Assembly (NCBI RefSeq): GCF_001718195.1
Contig: NZ_MCNV01000016.1
Span: 113,771 to 177,770 of the forward strand
Direction: 5' to 3'
Source of the DNA: Paraburkholderia nodosa
GTDB taxonomy: Bacteria > Pseudomonadota > Gammaproteobacteria > Burkholderiales > Burkholderiaceae
DNA: 64,000 nt
The notes under the pieces were generated by a model. The model did no database searches. It saw nothing but the letters and a program-made list of their open reading frames with translations, and was not told where the DNA came from. Shown here one piece after another: positions 43,750 through 52,009 of this stretch (position 1 is the stretch's first letter; each line of letters begins with the position of its first letter). Position numbers and translations under genes: made by a program.

Positions 43750-43959
43750 CGAATGGATACTCGTGAAACCTGGGATTGATCCGGTGTTGGTGGAAAGTAC
43801 TCGGGCGAACTTCGCCTGCCGGCTTCACTAAATGTGATGCCACCCATCACGGATTGTCATTTGTCCCGCTCGACCGGGTGGCGTATGTTTGCCGGGACGC
43901 AGCGCTGCAGTTGGCGCGTGCCGGGCTCCGATCAGCGCGGCGCGGGCAGCGTGGTCCCG

Positions 43960-44565
43960 TTATTTCCTGGCGATGCGATATTGGCAGATGAGCCGGCCTT
44001 CGCGTAAGCAGTGCTCGCTGACCGGGCGGCCAGTCGCCTCGGAAAAATACGCTGCGAGCGCGCGACATACGCATGGCGTTTCACGCACAGCACCCGCAAC
44101 CGGGCAGCTGTAATTGCGGACCATGATTGCGTCACCATCGGGGACGGCTTCCGTGTGCGCGCCGAGCGCGTCGACGATTGCCATGGCGTCGGCGAGATTC
44201 GTCTTGAAGTCGCGCGATGCGGGCAGGCCGTTCTCGCGCGCAAGGCGGCGGCCCGTTTCCGTGAGGATTTCCTCGAGCTCACGGTCGTCGAACCGATGCT
44301 TGAGTGTGGCGAGAAGGCCGAGCAGGAACCCGGGGTACGCGCTCGACGATGCATCTTCACTGCCCGGCGCGGCCTCATAGAGGACTGCCGGTTTTCCCGG
44401 AGTCCCGGTTTGCAGCAATTTCCGCCGTTGAACGAGCCCCTCCGCTTCCAGTTGCTTCAACTGCATGTTAATCGCCGTGCGCGTCACGGCAAGCCGCTCG
44501 CAGAGTTGGACGACAGTCAACGGTTCTCGTTGCAGCGCGCGCAAGACGTCGTTCTTGGTAGTCAC
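43960..44565 (-). CDS. SufR-like winged-helix regulator with C-terminal cysteine cluster
   Basis: 201 residues from a GTG at 44565 with no clear Shine-Dalgarno sequence. N-terminal winged helix (about 5-60: LTVVQLCERLAVTRTAINMQLKQLEAEGLV). The C-terminal domain carries Cys154, Cys165, Cys167, Cys186 and Cys194 in NYSCPV, TPCVCRALAAYF, EHCLREG and LICQYRI, closely matching SufR-type regulators that bind a [4Fe-4S] cluster. It is therefore probably a redox- or iron-sulfur-sensing repressor. It is divergent from a catalase-like peroxidase across a strong inverted repeat, which fits peroxide-responsive control. Confidence 0.82.
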   Translation of the reverse strand: MTTKNDVLRALQREPLTVVQLCERLAVTRTAINMQLKQLEAEGLVQRRKLLQTGTPGKPAVLYEAAPGSEDASSSAYPGFLLGLLATLKHRFDDRELEEILTETGRRLARENGLPASRDFKTNLADAMAIVDALGAHTEAVPDGDAIMVRNYSCPVAGAVRETPCVCRALAAYFSEATGRPVSEHCLREGRLICQYRIARK

Positions 44566-44635
44566 GGGAAAGAGGTGTGGATCAGCAGGCGTAGCGGGCG
44601 ATTATAGCCCCGCCCTGGACGGGACCATATTAACC

Positions 44636-44661
44636 ATAATGACATATATAATTGTCATTAT
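44636..44661. promoter_or_regulatory. Inverted repeat over the peroxidase promoter
   Basis: ATAATGACA (44636-44644) and TGTCATTAT (44653-44661) form a perfect 9-bp inverted repeat with an 8-base A/T spacer. The spacer contains TATAAT (44647-44652), the likely -10 box of the rightward peroxidase gene. A second TATAAT lies on the leftward strand at 44606-44601 for the regulator. Repression by the adjacent SufR-like protein is the simplest model. Confidence 0.68.
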
Positions 44662-44725
44662 TGTCGATATCAACTAGACTTGCGCTATCTCGTCCAGCCC
44701 TCATCCAACCGAAGAGTCCCCAAGC

Positions 44726-45730
44726 ATGAACCGATCCGTGCCCCGTTTTTCGTTAGCGATCCTGTTAGCCCTGTCGACGGGGCAAGCCGCGACTGCCCAG
44801 ACAACGGCATACCCGCCCGCTCAAAAGTCGACCCCGGTACAACTCGTGGACGCCCTGAATGGGGTATTCGGCAAGCATCCGGACGCGCGGGCGGTGCATG
44901 CGAAAGGCATCGTGCTCGAGGGCACTTTCACGCCCAGCGCGAGCGCGCCGGCCGTGAGCAAGGCGCCGCATTTCCAGACCACTGTCCCCGTCGTCGTGCG
45001 GTTTTCGAACTTCGCCGGCATTCCCGATATTTCCGACGACCATCCCCTTGCGTCCCCTCGCGGCATGGCCATCAAGTTCAAGCTGCCGGACGGCAGCGAC
45101 ACCGATATCGTCGCGCACTCGTTCAACGGGTTTCCTTCCGCGACGGCCGACGATTTCCGCGATCTGCTGATTGCCCTCGGAACGAGTGGCCCGAACACAC
45201 CGAAGCCGACTCCGCTGGACGTTTATCTGGGCAGCCATCCGGTGGCAAAGGCATTCCTCACCGCCCACAAGCCATACCCGCGCAGCTATGCGTCACTGCC
45301 CTACTTCGGGGTCAACACGTTCAGGTTTATTGATTCAAAGGGCATCGTGACGTACGGGCGCTATCGAATCCTGCCGGTTGGCGGCGCGCACTACCTGGCG
45401 GATGCCGACGCAGCAAAGAAGGCGCCAGACTACCTGCAGTCGGAAATCCGCCAGCGCGTATCGCATGCGCCCGTGCGGTTCCGTCTCGTTCTGCAGATCG
45501 CTCAAGCGGGCGACAAGCTCGACGATCCGTCCGTAGCGTGGTCGAGCGCGCATCGCACCGTGGAACTGGGCACGATCTCGATCACGAAAGCCGTGGCGGA
45601 CAATCAGGTGGCCCAACGTAGTCTGCTGTTCCTTCCCAACGCCTTGCCGGCCGGCATTGAAGTCGAAGACCCGATGATCAATGCGCGTTCCGCTGCCTAC
45701 CCGGTCTCGTTCGCACGCCGCCAGCAATAA
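44726..45730 (+). CDS. Periplasmic catalase-related peroxidase (SrpA-like)
   Basis: 334 residues. Signal peptide at 1-24 (FSLAILLALSTGQAATAQ), so exported. A shortened catalase fold: distal His in VHAKGIVLEGTF, VVVRFSNFAGIPDISDDHPLASPRGMAIKF, YPRSYASLPYFGVNTFRF, and the proximal haem-ligand Tyr in NARSAAYPVSFARRQ near the end. At 334 residues it is the small 'catalase family peroxidase' type, which has peroxidase rather than strong catalase activity. It is divergent from the SufR-like regulator. Confidence 0.9.
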   Translation: MNRSVPRFSLAILLALSTGQAATAQTTAYPPAQKSTPVQLVDALNGVFGKHPDARAVHAKGIVLEGTFTPSASAPAVSKAPHFQTTVPVVVRFSNFAGIPDISDDHPLASPRGMAIKFKLPDGSDTDIVAHSFNGFPSATADDFRDLLIALGTSGPNTPKPTPLDVYLGSHPVAKAFLTAHKPYPRSYASLPYFGVNTFRFIDSKGIVTYGRYRILPVGGAHYLADADAAKKAPDYLQSEIRQRVSHAPVRFRLVLQIAQAGDKLDDPSVAWSSAHRTVELGTISITKAVADNQVAQRSLLFLPNALPAGIEVEDPMINARSAAYPVSFARRQQ

Positions 45731-45755
45731 TCGCCAAACTCAAATCGTGAATCCC

Positions 45756-45787
45756 GGCACTCAGGTCTGACGGGCTATCGGAGTGCC
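45756..45787. terminator. Hairpin after the peroxidase gene
   Basis: GGCACTC (45756-45762) / GAGTGCC (45781-45787), a perfect 7-bp stem with an 18-base loop between the peroxidase and tautomerase genes. There is no T-run; termination is uncertain. Confidence 0.35.
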
Positions 45788-45821
45788 ACCCTCACGCTGT
45801 CCCACTCAAGGAGAAGTTCAC

Positions 45822-46214
45822 ATGCCAATGCTCAAATTCGACATCATCGAGGGCCGCACCGACGAACAGGTGCGGGCGCTTCTCGACGCCGCCCATGAGG
45901 CCATGGTTCAGGCCTTCGATGTACCCGTTACCGATCGCTACCAGAGCGTCAACCAGCATCGTCCCGGCGAACTGGTGGTGGAAGACACCGGACTCGGGTA
46001 CACACGATCGAGAGACGTCATCTTGCTCACGGCGGTGAGCCGCAAGCGCACCGAGCCGCAAAAGGTCGAGTTCTATCGCCTGCTCGTCGAAAAGCTGCAA
46101 ACCCAATGCGGCATTTCGCCGGACGACGTCATCGTGTCGATCGTCGAGAACGACGATGCGGACTGGTCCTTCGGCCGCGGGCGCGCGCAGTTCATCACCC
46201 GGGAACTGACATAG
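45822..46214 (+). CDS. Tautomerase family protein
   Basis: 130 residues from ATG 45822 (AAGGAG nine bases before). MPMLKFDIIEGRT: Pro2 becomes the N-terminal catalytic proline after Met removal. The middle region VPVTDRYQSVNQHRPGELVVEDTGLGYTRSRDVILLTAV and KVEFYRLLVEKLQTQCGISPDDVIVSIVENDDADWSFGRGRAQF is the pattern of a double-length (about 130-residue) tautomerase_2-type protein related to MSAD/4-oxalocrotonate tautomerase. The substrate is unknown. It follows the peroxidase by 91 bases. Confidence 0.87.
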   Translation: MPMLKFDIIEGRTDEQVRALLDAAHEAMVQAFDVPVTDRYQSVNQHRPGELVVEDTGLGYTRSRDVILLTAVSRKRTEPQKVEFYRLLVEKLQTQCGISPDDVIVSIVENDDADWSFGRGRAQFITRELT

Positions 46215-46318
46215 CGTCGCGAGGTGGGGGGCCACGGTAAAACTGCAGCAACAGTCGCGCACCGGCGAGGAGCCATTCAAAATCTCTGCGCCTGACCGAT
46301 ACGCCACAAGCCGGCCCG

Positions 46319-46331
46319 TATAATCGACTCA
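46319..46331 (+). promoter_or_regulatory. TATAAT seven bases before the XRE-cupin ATG
   Basis: A perfect -10 hexamer at 46319-46324 is followed by six bases and then ATG 46331. The expected transcription start coincides with the A of the start codon, and no Shine-Dalgarno sequence is present. I see no good -35 at 16-18 bases. Confidence 0.5.
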
Positions 46332-46897
46332 TGGACCGACCGCTCACCGACCCCACCTCCGCCATTTCCACGCGCGTGCGCATCGAGCGCGAATCGCGCG
46401 GCTGGTCGCTCGCGGACATGGCCGAGCGCTCGGGCGTTTCCAAGGCGATGATCAGCAAGATCGAGCGCGGCGAAGCGAGTCCTACCGCTACCGTGCTCGG
46501 CCGGCTTTCGGGTGCCTTTGGCCTGCAGCTGTCCATGCTGCTCGCGCTCGCGGAGCAAACCGGCGAGCGTTTGAGCCGCGCCGCCGACCAGCAAATCTGG
46601 CAGGACCCCGAAACCGGCTACACACGCCGGGCCGTCTCGCCGCGCAACGGCGGCATGCTCGACCTCGTGGAGATCGCGTTGCCGGGCGGGGTTCGCGTTG
46701 CGTATCCGGCGTCGGCGTTCACGTTCCAGCATCAGCAGATCTGGGTGCGCAGCGGCACGCTGGTATTCGAGGAAGGCGAGCAGGTTCACACGCTCGAAGC
46801 CGGCGACTGCCTGCAGCTCGGGCCGCCTGCCGACTGCGCGTTCTTCAATCCGGGCAAGGGCCCGTGCGTGTACGTTGTTGCGCTCGTGCGTCGCTGA
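46331..46897 (+). CDS. XRE family regulator with cupin sensor domain
   Basis: 188 residues. XRE helix-turn-helix at about 12-68 (SLADMAERSGVSKAMISKIERGEASPTATVLGRLSGAFGLQLSMLL), then a cupin at about 105-185 (FQHQQIWVRSGTLVFEEGEQVHTLEAGDCLQLGPPADCAFFNPGKGPCVYVV). Proteins of this PuuR/SutR type bind a small ligand or metal in the cupin and usually regulate a neighbouring catabolic or detoxification gene. The mRNA is probably leaderless. The downstream gene remnants may be what is left of its former partner locus. Confidence 0.88.
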   Translation: MDRPLTDPTSAISTRVRIERESRGWSLADMAERSGVSKAMISKIERGEASPTATVLGRLSGAFGLQLSMLLALAEQTGERLSRAADQQIWQDPETGYTRRAVSPRNGGMLDLVEIALPGGVRVAYPASAFTFQHQQIWVRSGTLVFEEGEQVHTLEAGDCLQLGPPADCAFFNPGKGPCVYVVALVRR

Positions 46898-46933
46898 CTG
46901 CGAGCATTTGGACAACTAACCGAGGGTGGGCGC

Positions 46934-47101
46934 TCATCCCTCCACCCGCGCCTTCACGATCTTCCCTCGCTGCGGCACATATTCAATCCGCTCGCCCTCA
47001 CCGGCCACCATGCCGATGTCGGCGAGCGGATTACCATCGAGCACGACCATATCGGCAATCGCACCCGCCGCGATCACGCCCAGTTCGCCCTTCAGTTCAC
47101 T
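46934..47101 (-). pseudogene. C-terminal remnant of an amidohydrolase
   Basis: In one leftward frame about 54 residues up to the stop at 46934 read as the end of an imidazolonepropionase-like amidohydrolase: ELKGELGVIAAGAIADMVVLDGNPLAD is the conserved 'G.I..G..ADLV..DGNPL' closing motif, followed by GKIVKARVEG. Upstream of about 47101 the homology stops, with no start or metal-binding motifs. The bulk of the gene has been lost. Confidence 0.75.
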
Positions 47102-47271
47102 GCGTATTGTTGATGGGATCCGTCGGCGAAGCCACACCGCCCGCCCCCTTGGCGGCCGATCGCGCTTTGCGTGAGGTGCAGTTCGGCAGCCGCACGCGTG
47201 AAGCTGGCGTGACGCACGGCGGCTTCGAACGCGACGAGACAGGGCAGCGGAGGCAGTGGCGTGATGCGCAT
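47092..47271 (-). pseudogene. N-terminal remnant of a LysR regulator
   Basis: ATG 47271 opens a leftward frame of 59 codons. The first 40 residues are a GcvA-type LysR helix-turn-helix start (MRITPLPPLPCLVAFEAAVR, then TRAAAELHLTQSAI). At GRQ the homology ends and the frame runs into unrelated sequence to the stop at 47092. The broken end abuts the amidohydrolase remnant, in the same orientation, as if one deletion joined the two. Confidence 0.78.
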
Positions 47272-47421
47272 GGAATGACTCGGGCGGGTGGCAGGGAGAT
47301 GTTGCCATACATCCCACGGCGGCAGCCTCGAACCAAAACTGCACGCGCACCAGGTTGCGCGTGCCTGTTGCGAAAAAAACTTACTATTGCGTTGAATCTC
47401 TGCGCAACCAAGGGGGCGAAG

Positions 47422-50196
47422 ATGAGTTCTGCCGAGAATGCGGCAACAGGTGCGGGCGCAGTACAGTGGCACGCCATGCCCGCTGCCGAGATCGAGCGCC
47501 AGCTCAGCGTGAATCCGTCGCAAGGGCTCGATGTGGCGGACGCCGCGCAGCGCCTGGGCACCTATGGGCCAAACGTCCTGCCTCAGGGCAAGAAGAGTGG
47601 CCCCCTCGTGCGTCTGCTTGCCCAGTTCAACAACGTGCTCATCTACGTGCTGCTCGCGGCGGGCTTCATCAAGCTGATGCTGAGCCTGTGGCTCGACGCC
47701 TCGATCATCTTCGCGGTGGTCATCCTCAATTCGCTGCTGGGCTTCCTGCAGGAAGGGCGCGCCGAGAAAGCGCTCGACTCGATTCGCAACATGCTCTCCG
47801 CGGAGGCGCGCGTGCTGCGCGCCGGCGAGGTGCGCCTCGTCCCCGCCGAAGAGGTCGTGCCCGGCGACATCGTGCTGCTGGAATCGGGCGACAAGATCCC
47901 CGCGGACATTCGCCTCGTCGAGGCGCGCAACCTGCGCACGGAAGAGGCGGCGCTCACGGGCGAATCCGTGCCTGCGGAGAAGAACACCGGCGCGGTGCCG
48001 GCGCATGCCACCGTGGGCGATCGCGAGAATATGGCCTTTTCCGGCACGATGGTCCTCTCGGGCCGCGCAACCGGCATCGTCGTGGCGACGGGCAGCCAGA
48101 CGGAGCTTGGCCGCATCAACGAGATGCTGGCCGAGGTCAGCGCGCTGGAAACGCCGCTGCTCCGCCAGATCAAGAAGTTTGGATACGTCATTACGATCGC
48201 CATCGGCATCATCAGCGTGCTGCTCTTCGCATGGGGCCATTGGCTCGGCCACATGACCTTCATCCAGTTGTTCCAGGCGGTGGTGGGCATCGCGGTCTCG
48301 GTGATCCCGGAAGGCCTGCCGGCGCTCATCACCATCACGCTCGCCATCGGCGTGCAGCGCATGGCGAAGCGCAACGCCATCATCCGCCGCCTGCCCGCCG
48401 TCGAAACGCTGGGGTCTGTCTCGCGCATCTGCTCGGACAAGACCGGCACGCTCACCCTCATGGAGATGATGGTGACCTCGGTCGTGACGGCCGACGCGCC
48501 CTATGAAGTGACCGGCGACGGCTACGCACCCGAAGGCGAAGTCCGCGCGGGCGGCAAGGCGCTCGGCGCGCAACGGCCGGAGGTGCTCACGCTCATGGGC
48601 CGGGTATCCATGCTGTGCAATGACGCCGGGCTCTTCGAAGAAGACGGCAAATGGAAGGTGGAAGGCGACCCGACCGAGGGCGCGCTCTACCCGTTCGCCG
48701 GCAAGCTCGGCATGGACCGCAGTGCGGAGGCCGCCGCAGCGCCGCGCATCGACGGCATTCCGTTCGAGTCCGAACACAAGTTCATGGCCACGCTGAACCG
48801 CTCGGCGCAAGGCGAGATGCTGCTCGTGAAAGGCGCGCCGGAGGTGATCATCGAAAATTGCGACCGCCAGCAAACCGCAAGCGGCCCCGCGCCGCTCGAC
48901 CGCGAGCGCTTTGCGCGCGAAGGCGAACGGCTCGCCTCGCAGGGCGAACGCGTGCTGGCGCTCGCCTGGCTGCCCGATCCCGGCCTCGAAGTGGGCAACC
49001 TCGGCCCGCAGGATCTGCCGAAGACGCTCGTGCTGCTCGGTCTCGTAGGCCTCATGGACCCGCCTCGCAAGGAGGCGATCGATGCGGTGCGCGAATGCCA
49101 CGGCGGCGGCATCCGCGTGACGATGATCACGGGCGACCACAAGGTCACGGCCGCTGCGATCGCGGGCATGCTCGGCATCGGCGACGGCAAGACGGCCGTG
49201 GCGGGCGCCGAGATCGAGGCGATGAACGACGCCGCGCTGCAGGAATGTGTGCGCGACGTGGATGTGTTCGCGCGCGCGAGCCCCGAGCACAAGCTGCGGC
49301 TCGTGAAGGCGATCCAGGCCAACCGGCAGGTGGTCGCCATGACGGGCGACGGCGTGAACGACGCGCCCGCGCTCAAGAAGGCGGATATCGGCGTGGCGAT
49401 GGGCATCAAGGGCACGGAAGTCACGAAGGAAGCCGCGGGCATGATCCTCGCCGACGACAATTTCGCCTCGATCTCGGCGGCAGTCAAGGAGGGGCGCACG
49501 GTCTACAACAACATCGAAAAGGCCATGCTCTTCATGCTGCCCACCAATATCGCCCAGGGCGCCGTGATTGCCATCGCGATCCTGTTCGGCTTCGTGCTGC
49601 CGATCACCGCGCCGCAGGTGCTGTGGGTGAACATGGTCACGTCCGTCGCGCTCGGCCTCGTCATTTCCTTCGAGCCTCACGAGAACGACGTGATGCAGCG
49701 CCCGCCGCGCTCGATCGACCGTCCTATCGTCACACCATTCGGCGTGTGGCGCATTCTCTTTGTCGGCGCCACGCTCGTGCTCTATACGCTCGCGGCATTC
49801 TTCTGGATGAAGTCGCAGGGCGTGCCGGATTCGATGGCGCGCACGGCCGCCGTCAACGCCATTACGCTGGGACAAGTCTTCTATCTGCTCAATAGCCGTT
49901 CGCTGCTCAATTCAGCGCTATCAGTGCGGGCGCACATGGGCAACCCGTATCTCTGGTACGGCATCGGTGCTGTCGTCGTGCTGCAGATTCTTTTCACCTA
50001 TACGCTGCCCTTTCACGCGGTGTTCAATACCGAGTCCCTGCCGCTCTCGACCTGGCTCTGGCTCGTGGCGGGTGCGATCCTGTTCTTCCTCGTGGTGGAG
50101 CTGGAGAAGCTCGTCATTCGTTCGATACCGGCGCTGAAGAAGTCCGTGAGCCCGCAACCGCGCGGCGCGCCAACAAGGCAGTACCATGACGCGTAG
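47422..50196 (+). CDS. P-type (IIA) cation-transporting ATPase
   Basis: 924 residues from ATG 47422, preceded by AAGGGGGCG; the frame is open further upstream but crosses the gene remnants. Actuator motif LTGES at 178-182, M4 motif VIPEGLP at 294-300, phosphorylation site Asp339 in CSDKTGTLT, hinge TGDGVNDAPALK, and six C-terminal helices (Cation_ATPase_C). N-terminal Cation_ATPase_N domain present. PEGLP in M4 fits type IIA (Ca2+ or Ca/Mn) pumps more than heavy-metal P1B pumps, and no metal-binding N-terminal domain is seen. The exact ion is not certain. Confidence 0.93.
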   Translation: MSSAENAATGAGAVQWHAMPAAEIERQLSVNPSQGLDVADAAQRLGTYGPNVLPQGKKSGPLVRLLAQFNNVLIYVLLAAGFIKLMLSLWLDASIIFAVVILNSLLGFLQEGRAEKALDSIRNMLSAEARVLRAGEVRLVPAEEVVPGDIVLLESGDKIPADIRLVEARNLRTEEAALTGESVPAEKNTGAVPAHATVGDRENMAFSGTMVLSGRATGIVVATGSQTELGRINEMLAEVSALETPLLRQIKKFGYVITIAIGIISVLLFAWGHWLGHMTFIQLFQAVVGIAVSVIPEGLPALITITLAIGVQRMAKRNAIIRRLPAVETLGSVSRICSDKTGTLTLMEMMVTSVVTADAPYEVTGDGYAPEGEVRAGGKALGAQRPEVLTLMGRVSMLCNDAGLFEEDGKWKVEGDPTEGALYPFAGKLGMDRSAEAAAAPRIDGIPFESEHKFMATLNRSAQGEMLLVKGAPEVIIENCDRQQTASGPAPLDRERFAREGERLASQGERVLALAWLPDPGLEVGNLGPQDLPKTLVLLGLVGLMDPPRKEAIDAVRECHGGGIRVTMITGDHKVTAAAIAGMLGIGDGKTAVAGAEIEAMNDAALQECVRDVDVFARASPEHKLRLVKAIQANRQVVAMTGDGVNDAPALKKADIGVAMGIKGTEVTKEAAGMILADDNFASISAAVKEGRTVYNNIEKAMLFMLPTNIAQGAVIAIAILFGFVLPITAPQVLWVNMVTSVALGLVISFEPHENDVMQRPPRSIDRPIVTPFGVWRILFVGATLVLYTLAAFFWMKSQGVPDSMARTAAVNAITLGQVFYLLNSRSLLNSALSVRAHMGNPYLWYGIGAVVVLQILFTYTLPFHAVFNTESLPLSTWLWLVAGAILFFLVVELEKLVIRSIPALKKSVSPQPRGAPTRQYHDA

Positions 50197-50235
50197 AATC
50201 GTTTCGTCCCGTCTCGAGAGCGAGGGCCCAATGCC

Positions 50236-51978
50236 ATGCTGCCTGGTGCGAACCTGAACCTGGTCGAGGTGACCGGACTGCTGGTGGGCGGGCTCGCCCT
50301 GTTCCTGTTCGGGCTGGATCTGATGACGGGCGCGCTCAAAACGATCGCTGGCGCGCGCCTGCAATCGCTGCTGGGTTCGCTCACCGCCAACCGCTTTCGC
50401 GGCGTGCTTGCGGGCGCCGGCATCACGGCGCTGCTGAATTCGTCGACTATCACCACGGTACTGCTGGTGGGCTTCGTTTCCGCGCGGCTCATGACGCTGA
50501 TGCAGTCCATCCCGATGATCATGGGCGCCAATATCGGCTCGACGCTCACCGCGCAGATCATCGCGTTCAATATCTCCGCGCTCACGCCGTTCATGCTCGG
50601 CGGCGGCTTCCTGCTCTATGGCTTCGCGAAGCGCGAAACGCTGCGCGAACTGGGCGGCGCGCTGCTCGGCCTCGGTCTGCTGTTTCTCGGCATCGAAATG
50701 ATGGGCAACGCGACCCGGCCCCTGCGCGATTACCAGCCGTTCATCGACGCGATGCAGAACATGCGCAATCCGCTCATCGGCATCGTGATCGGCGCGGTGT
50801 TCACGGCCATCGTGCAAAGCTCGGCGGCCACGCTCGCGATCGTGATCGCGCTAGGCAGCCAGGGGCTCATTCCGCTCGAGTCGGGCATTGCGCTGATACT
50901 CGGCGCCAATGTGGGCACCTGTGGCACGGCGCTGCTCGCTTCAATCGGCAAGTCGGCGGAGGCGGCGCAAGTCGGTATCGTCCACCTGATCTTCAACGTG
51001 CTTGGCGTGCTGTTCTTCGCCTTCGTCATTCCGCAGTTCGCCGATTTCGTGCGCATGATCTCGCCTTCCGCGCCCGAGCTGACCGGCGCTGCGCGCCTCG
51101 CGGCGGAAACGCCGCGGCAGGCCGCCAATGCACACACAGTGTTCAGCGTGTTCAGCACCCTCGTGCTGATCTGGTTCACGGGGCCCATTGCGAAGCTCGC
51201 CGAACGCCTGGCCCCGGCACGCCGCGAAGGGTGGCAAGACCCCGGCGTGCCGCGTTACCTCGATGAAACGCTGGTCGAAATGCCAGCGCTCGCCATTGCC
51301 CGCGTGCAACTCGAACTGGCTTCGCTCGGCAAGCTCGTGCAGATTCTCGTCGAGCATAGCGCCACGCTGCTGGTCGAAAGCTCCACGCAGGCGCTTTCCA
51401 CGGTGTCGAACGAAGACAAGGCGGCAGACTCGCTCAGCACTGCCATACTCACCTATATCGGCAAGCTCTCGGATGCCGTGCAAAGCGACGACGAGGGCCG
51501 GCAACTGGTGGATCTCGCGCGAATTGCCACCTGCCTCGACGCCATCCGGGAAGTGGCCACCACGAGCATGCTCGCGTTGAGTCAGAGGCGCGCCGCGCAA
51601 AGCGCGGACGTGACCGTGTTGGCGAACAACCCTGAGCTGGTGCAATTCGCCCGGTCCGTCATCGAGCGTTTCACGCTTGCCGTGCAGATGATCGCGCACC
51701 CGGAGGCCGACGTCGTGACGGGCATCGTCAACGCCAAGCCGGAAATCGAAGCGCAGTCCGACTCGGCGCGCCAGCGCATCATGTCCGCACTGCAGTTGCG
51801 CAACGAGGGAGCGGCGTTCCTTTTCCGCTTCGCCAACGACGTGATCGAGCAGTTGAACGAGGTGGCGCGGCTTTCCCGGGCCATCGCCAAGGCCACGCGG
51901 TGGCTGCACGACGTGAAAGTGCTGGAGCCTGAAAGCGCAGAGGCCGTGGCCGAGACCGAGGCAGAAGCTCAGGCGTGA
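50236..51978 (+). CDS. Na/Pi cotransporter family protein with PhoU-like tail
   Basis: 580 residues. N-terminal membrane half with the two inverted NaPi-II repeats: LLNSSTITTVLLVGF (about 66-80) and AIVQSSAATLAIVIALG (about 192-208), each with the glutamine/asparagine-serine signature, and GANIGSTLTAQ / GANVGTCGTALLAS. After about residue 350 a helical soluble region resembles PhoU repeats (SLGKLVQILVEHSATLLVESS ...). This matches YjbB/NptA proteins, which export or cotransport phosphate. It begins 39 bases after the P-type ATPase gene and may share its transcript. Confidence 0.88.
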   Translation: MLPGANLNLVEVTGLLVGGLALFLFGLDLMTGALKTIAGARLQSLLGSLTANRFRGVLAGAGITALLNSSTITTVLLVGFVSARLMTLMQSIPMIMGANIGSTLTAQIIAFNISALTPFMLGGGFLLYGFAKRETLRELGGALLGLGLLFLGIEMMGNATRPLRDYQPFIDAMQNMRNPLIGIVIGAVFTAIVQSSAATLAIVIALGSQGLIPLESGIALILGANVGTCGTALLASIGKSAEAAQVGIVHLIFNVLGVLFFAFVIPQFADFVRMISPSAPELTGAARLAAETPRQAANAHTVFSVFSTLVLIWFTGPIAKLAERLAPARREGWQDPGVPRYLDETLVEMPALAIARVQLELASLGKLVQILVEHSATLLVESSTQALSTVSNEDKAADSLSTAILTYIGKLSDAVQSDDEGRQLVDLARIATCLDAIREVATTSMLALSQRRAAQSADVTVLANNPELVQFARSVIERFTLAVQMIAHPEADVVTGIVNAKPEIEAQSDSARQRIMSALQLRNEGAAFLFRFANDVIEQLNEVARLSRAIAKATRWLHDVKVLEPESAEAVAETEAEAQA

Positions 51979-52009
51979 AGACGCGGCGCGCGCATGCCGC
52001 GCGTGGCCT

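Noticed and set aside
46864..47421. Open upstream extension of the P-type ATPase frame
   Set aside because: It runs through the gene-remnant region and has no homology to P-type ATPases; ATG 47422 has a good ribosome-binding site and starts the family alignment.
47092..49875. A very long leftward open frame opposite the P-type ATPase
   Set aside because: It is antisense to a clear ATPase and has the Arg/His/Asp-rich composition produced by high-GC codon bias on the opposite strand. Only its last 59 codons, which lie outside the ATPase, are meaningful (LysR remnant).
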